Positions 33,771-43,459 of a stretch of 64,000 nucleotides of DNA are shown piece by piece. How positions within the stretch are numbered: the stretch's first letter is position 1; each line of letters begins with the position of its first letter. A program made the translations under genes and the position numbers. Under the pieces are notes generated by a model. It was given only the letters and a program-made list of their open reading frames with translations, was not told the origin of the DNA and searched no databases. The DNA lies in contig NZ_NSGJ01000004.1 of NCBI RefSeq assembly GCF_002286775.1, forward strand, positions 148,530 to 212,529, read 5' to 3'. The stretch is from Myroides sp. N17-2 (lineage in GTDB: Bacteria > Bacteroidota > Bacteroidia > Flavobacteriales > Flavobacteriaceae).

Positions 33771-36700
33771 ATGATCAAAAACACTATAACATTACTTACT
33801 CTTTCTCTCGTAGGTTTAGCTTGGGGACAGCAGTCGCCGAAGTTTGCTTCTACTCCTTCATTAAGCCCTGATGGAAAGACTACTTACTTTAGCTATAATG
33901 GCGATATATGGCAAGCACCTACTAATGGTGGCGAAGCTCTGAGAATAACAGCACTAGAAGGCAACGAGTCTAATCCACGTGTATCGCCAGATGGCAAGTG
34001 GTTAGCCTTCACATCTGATCAATACGGAAATAAAGATGTATTCTTAATGCCTCTAACAGGAGGACAAATCCAACAGCTTACTTACCACCAGGCTTCTGAG
34101 GAAGTGGAGAGTTGGAGTTGGGATAGTAAGACGATTTACATTACCTCAAATGCCAATAACAACTTTGGTTCTTATGCCTTAGATATTACAGGAGGAACAC
34201 CAAAACCTCTGTTTACCAACTACTTTAACAACACAAACGGATTAGTAGCTACTCCTTCAGGTGAATACCTATTCACAAGCTCTATGGAGAGTGCTAGCCA
34301 GACTACGCGTAAGCGTTATAAGGGTGAGAACAACCCTGACATATTAGGTTACAACCCAACTACTAAAGCGTTCAAATCATATACGGACTACAACGGTAAA
34401 GATTTTAACCCTACTGTAGATAAGAATGGCAAGATATACTTTATCTCTGATGAAAATAATGGCAACTTTAACTTATACACTTTTGAGAACAATAAGAAAG
34501 TAGCACTTACAAACTTCGACACTTCTATTAAGAAACCATATGTTTCGGCCGATGGTAGTAAGGTGGTCTTCGAGAAAGATTATATGATTTATGTATTTGA
34601 CACTACAACAAAAACAATATCTCCTCTAGCTTCTTCAGTTAATACGAATAAGGTAATAGAAAAGGAACAATCATTCGCTGTAGAGGATAATATGGATTAC
34701 TTCGACGTATCTCCTGATGCTAAGAAAATAGCATTTGTTAGTCGTGGTATCTTATTTGTATCAGATATAGAAGGCAAGTTTGTGCAATCTGTAACGGACG
34801 GCAAAGAACGTGTGATGGAAGTCAAATGGCTTAAAGACAACAAAACGTTGCTATACAGTCAGACTTATAATGGATACCAAAACTGGTATAAAATTAATGC
34901 AAATGGCAAGGGCACTCCTACTCAGTTAACTTCTGATGTACGAAATAACCGAGACATCACACTTAACAAGGGTATGACTAAAGCAGTCTATCTAAGTGGT
35001 AGAGATGAAGTGAGATTATTAGACTTGACCTCGTTTACTTCTAAGACGATAGTGAAAGATGAAATATGGGCATTCCAAAACTCTACTCCGTCATTCTCTC
35101 CTAATGGAGAGTATGTACTATTCACTGCTAAGCGCAATTTTGAAGAAGATATCTTCATTCATCATATCACAAAAAACGAGACTATTAACTTAACAAATAC
35201 TGGAGTAGCAGAGTCTAGCCCATACTGGTCACCTAATGGGAAGTATATTTACTTTACTAGTGATAGACTAAACCCATCTTATCCTTTAGGAATGCAGAAT
35301 CCTAGTATATACAGATTTTCATTAGACTGGCAAACAGATGCATTTAAGTCTGATCAGTTCGATAAGTTGTTTGTAGAAAAGAAGGAAGAAGACAAAAAAG
35401 AAACTTCTAAAAAGGACAAAAAATCTAAAGATAAAAAGGAAGACACTGCTAAAGTAGAAGGTAGTAAAATAGCATCTATTAAAGTAAATACAGAAGGACT
35501 ACTAGAGCGAATAGAACTGGTAAGTGATCGTTTTGGTAACCAATTTAATCCAATCGTTTTTGCTGATGATAAGAAAGAAGTAGTATTCTACAACACTAAT
35601 CAGGAGAATGCAAAAGGCAACTTATACAAAAAAGTCTACGAGGACTTCGAAGAGGCTAAAAGTGAGAAGGTATTTGACAAAAGAGCTACTCAACTACTTC
35701 AACGCGATAAGAAGATATACGCATTAATCAATAATAACATTTATAGCTTTGAACTAAGTAAGGGCAAGCCAGAACAGATTAAAATCAAACATACATTCAC
35801 TAAGAACTTAGCAGATGAGTTTAACCAAATGTATTATGAGACGTGGGCAGGTGTAGAAGAGAATTTCTATGATGAGAACTTTCATGGAATAGACTGGAAG
35901 CAAATGAAAACGCAGTTCGCACAGTATCTACCTGATGTGAATAGCCGTAATGATTTGCGTATTCTATTAAACGATATGTTAGGTGAACTAGGATCTTCTC
36001 ACTTAGGATTTAATTCTACTGGTGACGAAGAAAAGACTAAACTAAGTTATAAATCGTATGAAACTGGTATCGTATTCAAAACTGACAATCCTTATCAAGT
36101 AGAACGTATCGTACGTAAATCACCTGCTTATGCCACTGATATAGACATCAAACCAAATGATGTATTAGTAAAAGTAAATGGTCAGAAAGTAGATGAAAAA
36201 GAGAATAGGGATACTTACTTCACCTTTGCGAACAGTCAAGAAGAAATTACTTTGACATTTAATAGAGGGGGTAAGGAAATCACTAGAAAGCTTCACCCTA
36301 TCTCATTTGCATCTATGAAGACACTATTATATGACGAATGGATTTACACCAATAAACAACGTGTAAATAAGCTAAGCAATAACCGCATTGCTTATTCGTA
36401 TATGAAGAATATGACTTCGCCTGAGTTAGATCAGTTCTTACTAGATATGGTAGAGCAAGAAGCTAACAAGGAAGGAGTAATCTTAGATTTACGTTATAAC
36501 ACAGGTGGTAATGTTCACGATAAGGTATTGAACTTTCTAGCACAGAGACCCTATCTACAATGGAAATACAGAGAGGGAAAACTAACTGTACAGAGTAACT
36601 TCACTCCTAGTGGTAAGCCAATAGTCTTATTAATAAACGAATCGTCATTAAGTGATGCGGAGATGACTGCTGCAGGGTTTAAAGCTTTAAAACTAGGGAA

Positions 36701-36935
36701 AATCATCGGACAAGAAACGTATCGATGGATTATATTCACTTCAGGCAAAAGTCTAGTAGACAACTCTAGTTATAGATTACCATCGTGGGGTACTTACACA
36801 TTAGATGGTGAGAACTTAGAGAAAACAGGCGTAGCACCTGATATCTATATTAAAAACACCTTTATGGATAGATTAAACAACAATGATCCTCAATTAGAGA
36901 GAGCTGTTCAAGAAATCCTGAAAGACATCAAATAA
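33771..36935 (+). CDS. Tricorn-type S41 protease
   Basis: A predicted periplasmic peptidase of 1054 residues. It has a signal peptide (LVGLAWGQQ), repeated WD40/PD40 propeller blades (LSPDGKTTYFSYNGDIWQ, VSPDGKWLAFTSDQYGNKD, FSPNGEYVLFTA, WSPNGKYIYFTSD), a lysine-rich insert near 545-565, a PDZ domain near 770-850 and a C-terminal S41 domain with GVILDLRYNTGGNV and NESSLSDAEMTAAGFKAL, where the Ser in SDAE is the expected nucleophile. The order equals that of tricorn core proteases. It is monocistronic with a strong terminator. Confidence 0.92.
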   Translation: MIKNTITLLTLSLVGLAWGQQSPKFASTPSLSPDGKTTYFSYNGDIWQAPTNGGEALRITALEGNESNPRVSPDGKWLAFTSDQYGNKDVFLMPLTGGQIQQLTYHQASEEVESWSWDSKTIYITSNANNNFGSYALDITGGTPKPLFTNYFNNTNGLVATPSGEYLFTSSMESASQTTRKRYKGENNPDILGYNPTTKAFKSYTDYNGKDFNPTVDKNGKIYFISDENNGNFNLYTFENNKKVALTNFDTSIKKPYVSADGSKVVFEKDYMIYVFDTTTKTISPLASSVNTNKVIEKEQSFAVEDNMDYFDVSPDAKKIAFVSRGILFVSDIEGKFVQSVTDGKERVMEVKWLKDNKTLLYSQTYNGYQNWYKINANGKGTPTQLTSDVRNNRDITLNKGMTKAVYLSGRDEVRLLDLTSFTSKTIVKDEIWAFQNSTPSFSPNGEYVLFTAKRNFEEDIFIHHITKNETINLTNTGVAESSPYWSPNGKYIYFTSDRLNPSYPLGMQNPSIYRFSLDWQTDAFKSDQFDKLFVEKKEEDKKETSKKDKKSKDKKEDTAKVEGSKIASIKVNTEGLLERIELVSDRFGNQFNPIVFADDKKEVVFYNTNQENAKGNLYKKVYEDFEEAKSEKVFDKRATQLLQRDKKIYALINNNIYSFELSKGKPEQIKIKHTFTKNLADEFNQMYYETWAGVEENFYDENFHGIDWKQMKTQFAQYLPDVNSRNDLRILLNDMLGELGSSHLGFNSTGDEEKTKLSYKSYETGIVFKTDNPYQVERIVRKSPAYATDIDIKPNDVLVKVNGQKVDEKENRDTYFTFANSQEEITLTFNRGGKEITRKLHPISFASMKTLLYDEWIYTNKQRVNKLSNNRIAYSYMKNMTSPELDQFLLDMVEQEANKEGVILDLRYNTGGNVHDKVLNFLAQRPYLQWKYREGKLTVQSNFTPSGKPIVLLINESSLSDAEMTAAGFKALKLGKIIGQETYRWIIFTSGKSLVDNSSYRLPSWGTYTLDGENLEKTGVAPDIYIKNTFMDRLNNNDPQLERAVQEILKDIK

Positions 36936-36942
36936 AACAGTA

Positions 36943-36969
36943 AAGGCTTCCTCAGGGAAGCCTTTTTTA
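36943..36969 (+). terminator. Terminator of the S41 protease gene
   Basis: AAAGGCTTCC and GGAAGCCTTT form a 10-bp stem followed by T residues, 8 bp after the stop. Confidence 0.9.
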
Positions 36970-37080
36970 TATCTATATAAACTCTTAGTCACATCCTCCA
37001 TCAACACATCACCGTTCAGGGCGTAAAACAAGCTGATTTAACTTGCTATCTACTTCAATTCACACATAGATATATATCAA

Positions 37081-37105
37081 AAAAAAGGCTCCCTAAAAGG
37101 AAGCC
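37081..37105 (-). terminator. Terminator of lspA
   Basis: On the minus strand GGCTTCC and GGGAGCC arms are followed by eight T residues, just after the lspA stop. Confidence 0.85.
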
Positions 37106-37111
37106 ATATGC

Positions 37112-37708
37112 TTAGTTTTTAAAAACTTTCTTATTAAAAATAATTAGGATACCTACCCCTACAGAAATTGCTACATCTGCTAAGTTAAAGATAGCATTAA
37201 AGAATGTAAAATACTTACCTCCCCATATCGGCAACCAAGTAGGTAAATAACCCTTCCAGATAGGAAAATAGAACATATCTACTACTTTACCGTGGAACCA
37301 ACTGCCATAAGGTTGATTAGAAAACATTGTAGAGATTTGCCCAGGTGTACTTTCATTAAAAATAACTCCATAGAAAATAGAATCTATAATATTACCTAAT
37401 GCACCAGCCATAATTAAAGCTATCGCTACAATTAGATAGTTAGAAGCTCCCTTCTTAAAAGAATCATTTAGCCACCAACCAATACCGAATACAGCTACTA
37501 TTCTAAACAATGTCAAGGCAAGCTTACCATAATTACCAGGTAATTCTACACCCCATGCCATACCCTCATTTTCTATAAAATGAATACGGAACCAATCAAA
37601 GAAGATGATCTCATCATTCAATAAGAAGTTAGTTTTAATATATATCTTCAATACCTGATCCAGTACTAATACTACCAGAACAAGTAGGTATGCTTTCTTT
37701 AACGACAT
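37112..37708 (-). CDS. lspA: Lipoprotein signal peptidase
   Basis: An inner-membrane aspartyl protease that removes lipoprotein signal peptides. The 198-residue protein has the usual four membrane segments and both catalytic motifs: GALGNIIDSIFYG (Asp, about 112-124) and FNLADVAISVG (Asp, about 172-180). FIENEGMAWG is the conserved early motif. It is longer than the 160-170 residues of proteobacterial LspA, as in other flavobacteria, owing to an insert after the first Asp. The many lipoproteins in this window would be its substrates. Confidence 0.95.
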   Translation of the reverse strand: MSLKKAYLLVLVVLVLDQVLKIYIKTNFLLNDEIIFFDWFRIHFIENEGMAWGVELPGNYGKLALTLFRIVAVFGIGWWLNDSFKKGASNYLIVAIALIMAGALGNIIDSIFYGVIFNESTPGQISTMFSNQPYGSWFHGKVVDMFYFPIWKGYLPTWLPIWGGKYFTFFNAIFNLADVAISVGVGILIIFNKKVFKN

Positions 37709-37728
37709 TTTCCTTTAATTTCAAGGAA

Positions 37729-37736
37729 CAAATGTA
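37729..37736 (-). promoter_or_regulatory. -7 box TACATTTG for lspA
   Basis: Perfect TAnnTTTG on the minus strand, 20 bp upstream of the lspA ATG. Confidence 0.7.
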
Positions 37737-37751
37737 GTTATTTTATCACAC

Positions 37752-37780
37752 AAAAAAAACGCTCCCATAGGAGCGTTTTC
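37752..37780 (-). terminator. Terminator after the ileS-DksA-like operon
   Basis: AAAACGCTCC and GGAGCGTTTT form a 10-bp stem with a 4-nt loop and a T tract on the minus strand. Confidence 0.9.
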
Positions 37781-37794
37781 AATTTTATTAAAGA

Positions 37795-38181
37795 TTAACG
37801 TTGCAAATTCTTTGCTTCGATACTCATAGTCGCGTGTGGAACTAACTTCAATCTCTCTTTATCGATTAGTTTACCTGTTACTTTACATATTCCGTAAGTC
37901 TTATTTTCGATACGTACTAATGCATTTTTTAAATCACGGATAAACTTCTCTTGACGTATAGCCAATTGAGCATTTGCCTCTTTAGACATTGTTTCACTTC
38001 CTTCTTCGAATGCTTTGAATGTAGGTGATGTATCATCAGTACCGTTGTTCAAATCATTCATATAGGCGCTTTTAATTAATTCTAAATCCGCTTGAGCTTT
38101 CTCAATCTTTGCTGATATTAATACTTTAAATTCAGCTAAGTCTGCATCAGAATAACGTGCTATCTCACCTACTTCTTTCAT
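37795..38181 (-). CDS. TraR/DksA-like protein with degenerate zinc finger
   Basis: The 128-residue protein has the coiled-coil hairpin of DksA (about 10-90, with DDTSPTFKAFEEGSE at the tip) and the following finger region YGICKVTGKLIDKERLKLVPHAT. Of the four zinc cysteines of E. coli DksA only the first remains; the others are replaced by Thr, Ser and Ala. Known relatives such as Pseudomonas DksA2 work with fewer cysteines, so it may bind RNA polymerase without zinc. It is encoded 8 bp after ileS and is the last gene of that operon. Confidence 0.88.
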   Translation of the reverse strand: MKEVGEIARYSDADLAEFKVLISAKIEKAQADLELIKSAYMNDLNNGTDDTSPTFKAFEEGSETMSKEANAQLAIRQEKFIRDLKNALVRIENKTYGICKVTGKLIDKERLKLVPHATMSIEAKNLQR

Positions 38182-38189
38182 AATTTTAA

Positions 38190-41100
38190 TTATTTTAAAA
38201 TTAACACTCGTGTTTTAAGCTCATCAAACTCTACATCTACTCCCTCGTTTAATTCAGTAACGAACTCTAATGTATGCGTTAATGTTTCAGACTTAATATA
38301 GTCTTCATTCGCTAAAACAGCCTCTTTTATTTCTTTTTCTTCTAGTATTTTTACTATTATCTTATCAGTAACTTCAAATCCAGAGTCTTTTCTAATATTC
38401 TGAATTCTATTTACTAATTCACGAGAGATACCTTCTTTTCTCAATTCAGGACTTATCGTAATATCAAGAGCCACTGTAAGTCCTCCTTCATTAGCAACTA
38501 ACCATCCTTCTATATCCTGAGATGTAATCTCTACGTCTGCAACTGTTAAAGTAATACTTTTTTCTGTTAAATTAAGTATTATCTCACCATTTCTTTCAAG
38601 TTCTGCGATTTCTTCTTGCCCAAAACCTTGTATCTTATTCGCAATCAGCCCCATATCTTTACCAAAACGTGGCCCTAATGTTTTGAAGTTAGGTTTAATC
38701 TGCTTCACTAATATTCCAGAAGCATCATCGATCAACTCTATCTCTTTCACATTAACCTCAGCCTTGATTAAGTCAGCGATAGCTAATATCTCATTCTTTT
38801 GGTTATCATCTAATACAGGAATCATAACTCGCTGTAATGGTTGACGAACCTTAATCATCTCTTTTTTACGTAGTGATAACACTAATGATGAAATGATCTG
38901 TGCCTTTTGCATTCTACTTTCTAATGCCTTATCAACGAACTCTTCCTTAAACTCTGGGAAGTCTGCCAAATGTACAGATTCAAAACTTTCACCATGTGTA
39001 GCTAACGTTAAGTCTCTGTAAAGTTTATCCATAAAGAAAGGAGCTATAGGCGAACCTAACTTAGCTACTGTTAATAAACACGTATATAACGTTTGGTAAG
39101 CAGCTATTTTATCTTGCGCATATTCACCTTTCCAGAATCTTCTTCTACATAAACGTACATACCAGTTACTTAAATTCTCCGTCACGAAATCTGTAATAGC
39201 ACGAGCTGCTTTAGTAGGCTCATACTCACCATAGAATTCATCTACACGTTGAACTAAAGTATTTAACTCTGATAAGATCCATCTGTCTATCTCTGGTCTA
39301 TCTGCTAATGGAATGTCTTTCTCTTCGTATTTAAATCCATCAATATTAGCATACAACGCAAAGAAGTTATATGTATTATATAAAGTTCCAAAGAATTTTC
39401 TTCTCACTTCAGTAATACCATCTAAGTCAAACTTCAAGTTATCCCATGGATTCGCATTAGAAATCATGTACCAACGCGTAGCATCTGGTCCATGTTCAGC
39501 TAATGTTTCGAATGGGTCTACAGTATTACCTAAACTCTTAGACATCTTTAATCCGTTCTTATCTAATACCAATCCATTAGACACAACGTTTTTATATGCT
39601 TTAGCATCAAATACTAATGTTGCAATAGCGTGTAAAGTATAGAACCATCCACGTGTTTGATCCACTCCCTCTGCAATAAAATCAGCAGGATAAGATTTAT
39701 TGTCGTCTACTAATTCTTTATTCTCAAAAGGATAGTGCCATTGTGCATAAGGCATAGCTCCAGAATCAAACCAAACATCAATTAGGTCAGACTCACGTTG
39801 CATTGGTTTTCCAGAAGGAGAAACTAATACGATACCATCTACAACATTCTTGTGCAAATCAACTTTATCATAGTTCTCTTCACTCATATCACCTACTACA
39901 AATCCATCAAAAGGATTCACAGTTTGGATACCAGCCGCCATAGACTTCTTAATTTCATTCATTAGTTCCTCTACAGAACCAACTACTAACTCTTCAGTCT
40001 TGTCTTCTGTTCTCCAGATAGGCAACGGAATACCCCAATATCTTGAACGAGATAAATTCCAATCATTTGCATTTTTTAACCAGTTACCAAAACGTCCTTC
40101 TCCAGTCGCTTTAGGTTTCCAGTTCACTTCTTCGTTTAATTCAAACATACGGTCTTTCACTTCCGTAATCTTGATAAACCAAGAGTCAAGCGGGTAGTAT
40201 AATACTGGTTTATTAGTTCTCCAACAGTGTGGGTAACTGTGAACGTATTTCTCTACTTTGAATGCTTTATTTTCTTCTTTAAGACGAATAGCAATCTCAA
40301 CGTCCACTGAACGCTCAGGTGCTTGTCCATCATCATAGTATTCATTCTTCACATACTTACCTGCTAAGTCTCCCATTTCTTTTACGAAACGACCTTGCAA
40401 GTCAACTAATGGAACTGCATTACCATCAGCATCTAAAATAAGCATAGCTGGCACCTCTGGAGTAGCCTCTTTAGCTACCTTAGCATCATCAGCACCAAAA
40501 GTAGGTGCAGTGTGTACGATACCTGTACCATCTTCAGTAGTCACGAAGTCACCTGAGATAACTCTAAACGCATTCTCCGGGTTTTGGTATGGTAGTGTAT
40601 ATGGCAATAACTGCTCATACTTAGTACCTACTAAATCAGCTCCTTTAAACTCCTTCACTACAAAGTAAGGAATCTTTTTATCTTCTGCTTTATAAGCATT
40701 TAATTCTTCTTCAGTCTCAACAGCAACAAACTTACCTGCAAACTGTTTTCCTACTAGAGGTTTCCCTAAAACTACATTAATTGCTTCTCCAGTGTATTGG
40801 TTAAATGATTTAACTAATACATAGTCAATCTTAGGACCTACTGTTAATGCTGTATTTGAAGGTAAAGTCCATGGAGTCGTTGTCCAAGCTAGGAAATGTA
40901 CAGTACCAAATCCTTGTAAAAATGCTGGTAAACTCTCGTCAATAGCTTTAAACTGTGCAACGATAGTTGTATCTGTAATGTCTTTATATGCGCCTGGTTG
41001 ATTTATCTCATGTGAAGATAAACCTGTTCCTGCTTTAGGTGAATATGGTTGAATTGTATAGCCTTTATACATCAAATCTTTATCATAGATCTGTTTTAAT

Positions 41101-41591
41101 AACCACCATACAGATTCCATATACTTAGGCTTGTAAGTTACGTAAGGATCATTCATATCAACCCAATAACCCATCTTCTCAGTTAGGTCATTCCACAGGT
41201 CAGTATAACGCATTACTGTACGCTTACACGCTTGGTTATATTCTTCTATAGTAATCTTCGTACCGATATCTTCTTTAGTGATTCCAAGTTCTTTCTCTGT
41301 ACCTAACTCTACTGGTAATCCGTGAGTATCCCATCCTGCTTTACGCTTTACTTGGTATCCTTTTTGAGTTTTGTAACGACAAAAAATATCCTTAATAGCA
41401 CGAGCCATCACGTGGTGAATTCCTGGTTTACCATTTGCTGAAGGTGGGCCTTCGAAAAACACGAAAGGTTTATTATCCTCTCTAGTACTAATACTTTTTT
41501 CGAATATTGATTGTTCTTTCCAAAACTCTAGCATCTCTGATGCTACCCCTGACATGTCAAGATTCTTATATTCTGTAAATTTAGTGCTCAT
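38190..41591 (-). CDS. ileS: Isoleucine--tRNA ligase
   Basis: Charges tRNA-Ile in the cytosol. The 1133-residue protein is full length for the long (eukaryote-like) type, with the HIGH-type motif in PSANGKPGIHHVMAR (about 50-64), an editing domain around 190-400, the KMSKS motif in LKMSKSLGN (about 682-690) and a C-terminal anticodon-binding and accessory domain. It lies 8 bp upstream of the DksA-like gene. Such IleS forms tend to resist mupirocin, but resistance cannot be read from sequence. Confidence 0.97.
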   Translation of the reverse strand: MSTKFTEYKNLDMSGVASEMLEFWKEQSIFEKSISTREDNKPFVFFEGPPSANGKPGIHHVMARAIKDIFCRYKTQKGYQVKRKAGWDTHGLPVELGTEKELGITKEDIGTKITIEEYNQACKRTVMRYTDLWNDLTEKMGYWVDMNDPYVTYKPKYMESVWWLLKQIYDKDLMYKGYTIQPYSPKAGTGLSSHEINQPGAYKDITDTTIVAQFKAIDESLPAFLQGFGTVHFLAWTTTPWTLPSNTALTVGPKIDYVLVKSFNQYTGEAINVVLGKPLVGKQFAGKFVAVETEEELNAYKAEDKKIPYFVVKEFKGADLVGTKYEQLLPYTLPYQNPENAFRVISGDFVTTEDGTGIVHTAPTFGADDAKVAKEATPEVPAMLILDADGNAVPLVDLQGRFVKEMGDLAGKYVKNEYYDDGQAPERSVDVEIAIRLKEENKAFKVEKYVHSYPHCWRTNKPVLYYPLDSWFIKITEVKDRMFELNEEVNWKPKATGEGRFGNWLKNANDWNLSRSRYWGIPLPIWRTEDKTEELVVGSVEELMNEIKKSMAAGIQTVNPFDGFVVGDMSEENYDKVDLHKNVVDGIVLVSPSGKPMQRESDLIDVWFDSGAMPYAQWHYPFENKELVDDNKSYPADFIAEGVDQTRGWFYTLHAIATLVFDAKAYKNVVSNGLVLDKNGLKMSKSLGNTVDPFETLAEHGPDATRWYMISNANPWDNLKFDLDGITEVRRKFFGTLYNTYNFFALYANIDGFKYEEKDIPLADRPEIDRWILSELNTLVQRVDEFYGEYEPTKAARAITDFVTENLSNWYVRLCRRRFWKGEYAQDKIAAYQTLYTCLLTVAKLGSPIAPFFMDKLYRDLTLATHGESFESVHLADFPEFKEEFVDKALESRMQKAQIISSLVLSLRKKEMIKVRQPLQRVMIPVLDDNQKNEILAIADLIKAEVNVKEIELIDDASGILVKQIKPNFKTLGPRFGKDMGLIANKIQGFGQEEIAELERNGEIILNLTEKSITLTVADVEITSQDIEGWLVANEGGLTVALDITISPELRKEGISRELVNRIQNIRKDSGFEVTDKIIVKILEEKEIKEAVLANEDYIKSETLTHTLEFVTELNEGVDVEFDELKTRVLILK

Positions 41592-41688
41592 CGTTATTAT
41601 TATAAATATTTTTTATTCAATTGCGCGAATTTAAGCAATTTACTCCAATATCCCCCTAATTAATTGGTAGGAAAAACATTAAAATTAG

Positions 41689-42405
41689 TCAAACTGAGAA
41701 AACTTCCTTTAAAACTTCAAGTGAATTTGGTTTTCTAAACTCTGATAGATGTAATTCATAGTAGCCAATTAACATAGATAACAGTCGTTTTCTATCGCCA
41801 TTATTAAATATTTTTTGGTCATTTGAGAAGCCCAATTCTAACAACTTTCTAAACAACAAAGTAGGTTGTTCATCAAAGCAACACGGTGAAAAACGATCTG
41901 TAAATACCCCCTCTTCATAATTAAAATACAGCTTTCCTTTTCCGTCTTGTGCAGGATAAAACCCAAAGTATTTAGTCAATTCTGTCATCAAAATCAAATG
42001 AAAATTAGCTACTTCATCATGAGTATCAAACCACAATAAAGCCGTCTCCAAAAAAGCAAAAAACTCCTTGTCAACAACAGGCTCACGAAACACAGAATGC
42101 AATACCTCTCCAATAAATATGGCTATACAATTCTTATTATAATTATAGTAAATATCATGATAGACCTGAGCAACTTTAATCTCTTTAAAATATTCTAATC
42201 CTCCCTTATTTTTATACACGAAGTCAATCTCTAAGATGGTTAATGGTTGAAAATAAGCCATCTTCTGAGCAGACTTGCCTTTAGCAAAGGCATTGCGAAC
42301 AAAGAAACTCACCATACCAACCTCCTCTGTAAAACACTTTACAATCAAACTCTTCTCTTGATACTTTAAAGCACTTAATACAATCGCTTTACTTTTTATC
42401 TGCAT
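41689..42405 (-). CDS. recO: DNA repair protein RecO
   Basis: Recombination mediator working with RecR to load RecA. The 238-residue protein has the N-terminal OB fold (SKAIVLSALKYQEKSLIVKCFTEE, VSFFVRNAFA) and the helical C-terminal domain with FYPAQDGKGKLYFNYEEGVF, where the zinc cysteines of some RecO proteins are not all present (only CCFDEQP). Length is normal. It has a -7 box at 42456 and diverges from the RsiV-like lipoprotein gene. Confidence 0.93.
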   Translation of the reverse strand: MQIKSKAIVLSALKYQEKSLIVKCFTEEVGMVSFFVRNAFAKGKSAQKMAYFQPLTILEIDFVYKNKGGLEYFKEIKVAQVYHDIYYNYNKNCIAIFIGEVLHSVFREPVVDKEFFAFLETALLWFDTHDEVANFHLILMTELTKYFGFYPAQDGKGKLYFNYEEGVFTDRFSPCCFDEQPTLLFRKLLELGFSNDQKIFNNGDRKRLLSMLIGYYELHLSEFRKPNSLEVLKEVFSV

Positions 42406-42455
42406 TTAACTCCTCATTTAAGAATCTAAAATAGACATCTTGGTTTACTTGTTTG

Positions 42456-42463
42456 CAAAAATA
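42456..42463 (-). promoter_or_regulatory. -7 box TATTTTTG for recO
   Basis: Perfect TAnnTTTG on the minus strand, 50 bp upstream of the recO ATG. Confidence 0.65.
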
Positions 42464-42611
42464 CCAAAATAACAATCAACTACCTATTCAAAAACATGTT
42501 TCTAAAACGCCTTAAAACTAACCATAACTAACTATTTTACAGACATTATACAACTTGTAAACACAACATACGAAATATGTGAATATCTCATCATAATCAT
42601 AACTATTTTCA

Positions 42612-42619
42612 TAGCTTTG
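42612..42619 (+). promoter_or_regulatory. -7 box TAGCTTTG
   Basis: Perfect TAnnTTTG, 24 bp upstream of the lipoprotein ATG at 42644. Confidence 0.7.
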
Positions 42620-42643
42620 CACTAATCTCTGAAAAAGACCACT

Positions 42644-43426
42644 ATGAAAAAAACCTTACTATTTATCTTGCTTTTCGCGGCATTCACAAGCTGTAAAAAT
42701 GACAAGGGATTCTCTTTTGAAGAGAAGACATACCAAAAGATTCTATTAGAAACTTGTATTGAAGATGACTGTACAGAAATCAAGATTATCACTGCCGAAA
42801 TCACAACTCCACAAGATGAAGTCTCTACTAAGATTAATAATAACAACTTAGTGATCATTAATGATATCTTATCTTTTGAAGATGAGAAAAAAGAGGCTAC
42901 TACGTATGATGACATTGTAATCTCATTTACGAATGCTTACACTACTCTAGTTAAACAGTTCCCTAAAGCAACTATACCATGGCAAGCTACTGCCAATAAT
43001 ACGGTTACATTCTACAGTGACAACTTACTTAGCTACTCGCTAGAATACTACGTCTTTACTGGTGGTGCGAATGGATTTAATGGAGAAAAAGCTATCCACT
43101 ACAACCCAAAAACAGGAGAACAATATACTAACGAACAATTATTTAAGAACTATACTGAGTTTAAACAAGTAGTTCTTAATAGGTTAAAAGAAACTAATAA
43201 ATCAGATAAAGCATCTACTACTAAACAGAATGATGTAGATCTTAACGAGAACTCATTTAGTCTACCTGAGAATATCTTCATCTACGAAGACAGTGTAGTA
43301 CTAAACTTTACTAATTCTGAACTAGGAGCTATGTCTAATAAGGACGTTTCAGTAAGCTTTACTAAAGAAGAAATCGCTCCTTACCTAAACTTTGATTTAG
43401 TTCCTAAAGCGAATACCAATAAATAA
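42644..43426 (+). CDS. DUF4163/DUF3298 (RsiV-like) lipoprotein
   Basis: The 260-residue product has a lipoprotein signal (FAAFTSC, Cys17). The mature part matches the PdaC/RsiV arrangement: an N-terminal DUF4163-type region, the LEYYVFTGGANGFNGEKAIHYNPKTGE block near 130-155, and a DUF3298-type end with LPENIFIYEDSVVLNF and EIAPYLN. In Bacillus such folds bind lysozyme or act in deacetylases; no catalytic residues stand out here. It precedes a polysaccharide flippase gene by 33 bp. Confidence 0.85.
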   Translation: MKKTLLFILLFAAFTSCKNDKGFSFEEKTYQKILLETCIEDDCTEIKIITAEITTPQDEVSTKINNNNLVIINDILSFEDEKKEATTYDDIVISFTNAYTTLVKQFPKATIPWQATANNTVTFYSDNLLSYSLEYYVFTGGANGFNGEKAIHYNPKTGEQYTNEQLFKNYTEFKQVVLNRLKETNKSDKASTTKQNDVDLNENSFSLPENIFIYEDSVVLNFTNSELGAMSNKDVSVSFTKEEIAPYLNFDLVPKANTNK

Positions 43427-43459
43427 TATCATCAACAAACAATACCATAATCTCTACTT

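Noticed and set aside
41689..42405. RecO lacking zinc cysteines as a pseudogene
   Set aside because: Many RecO proteins lack the full cysteine set, and the reading frame and length are intact.
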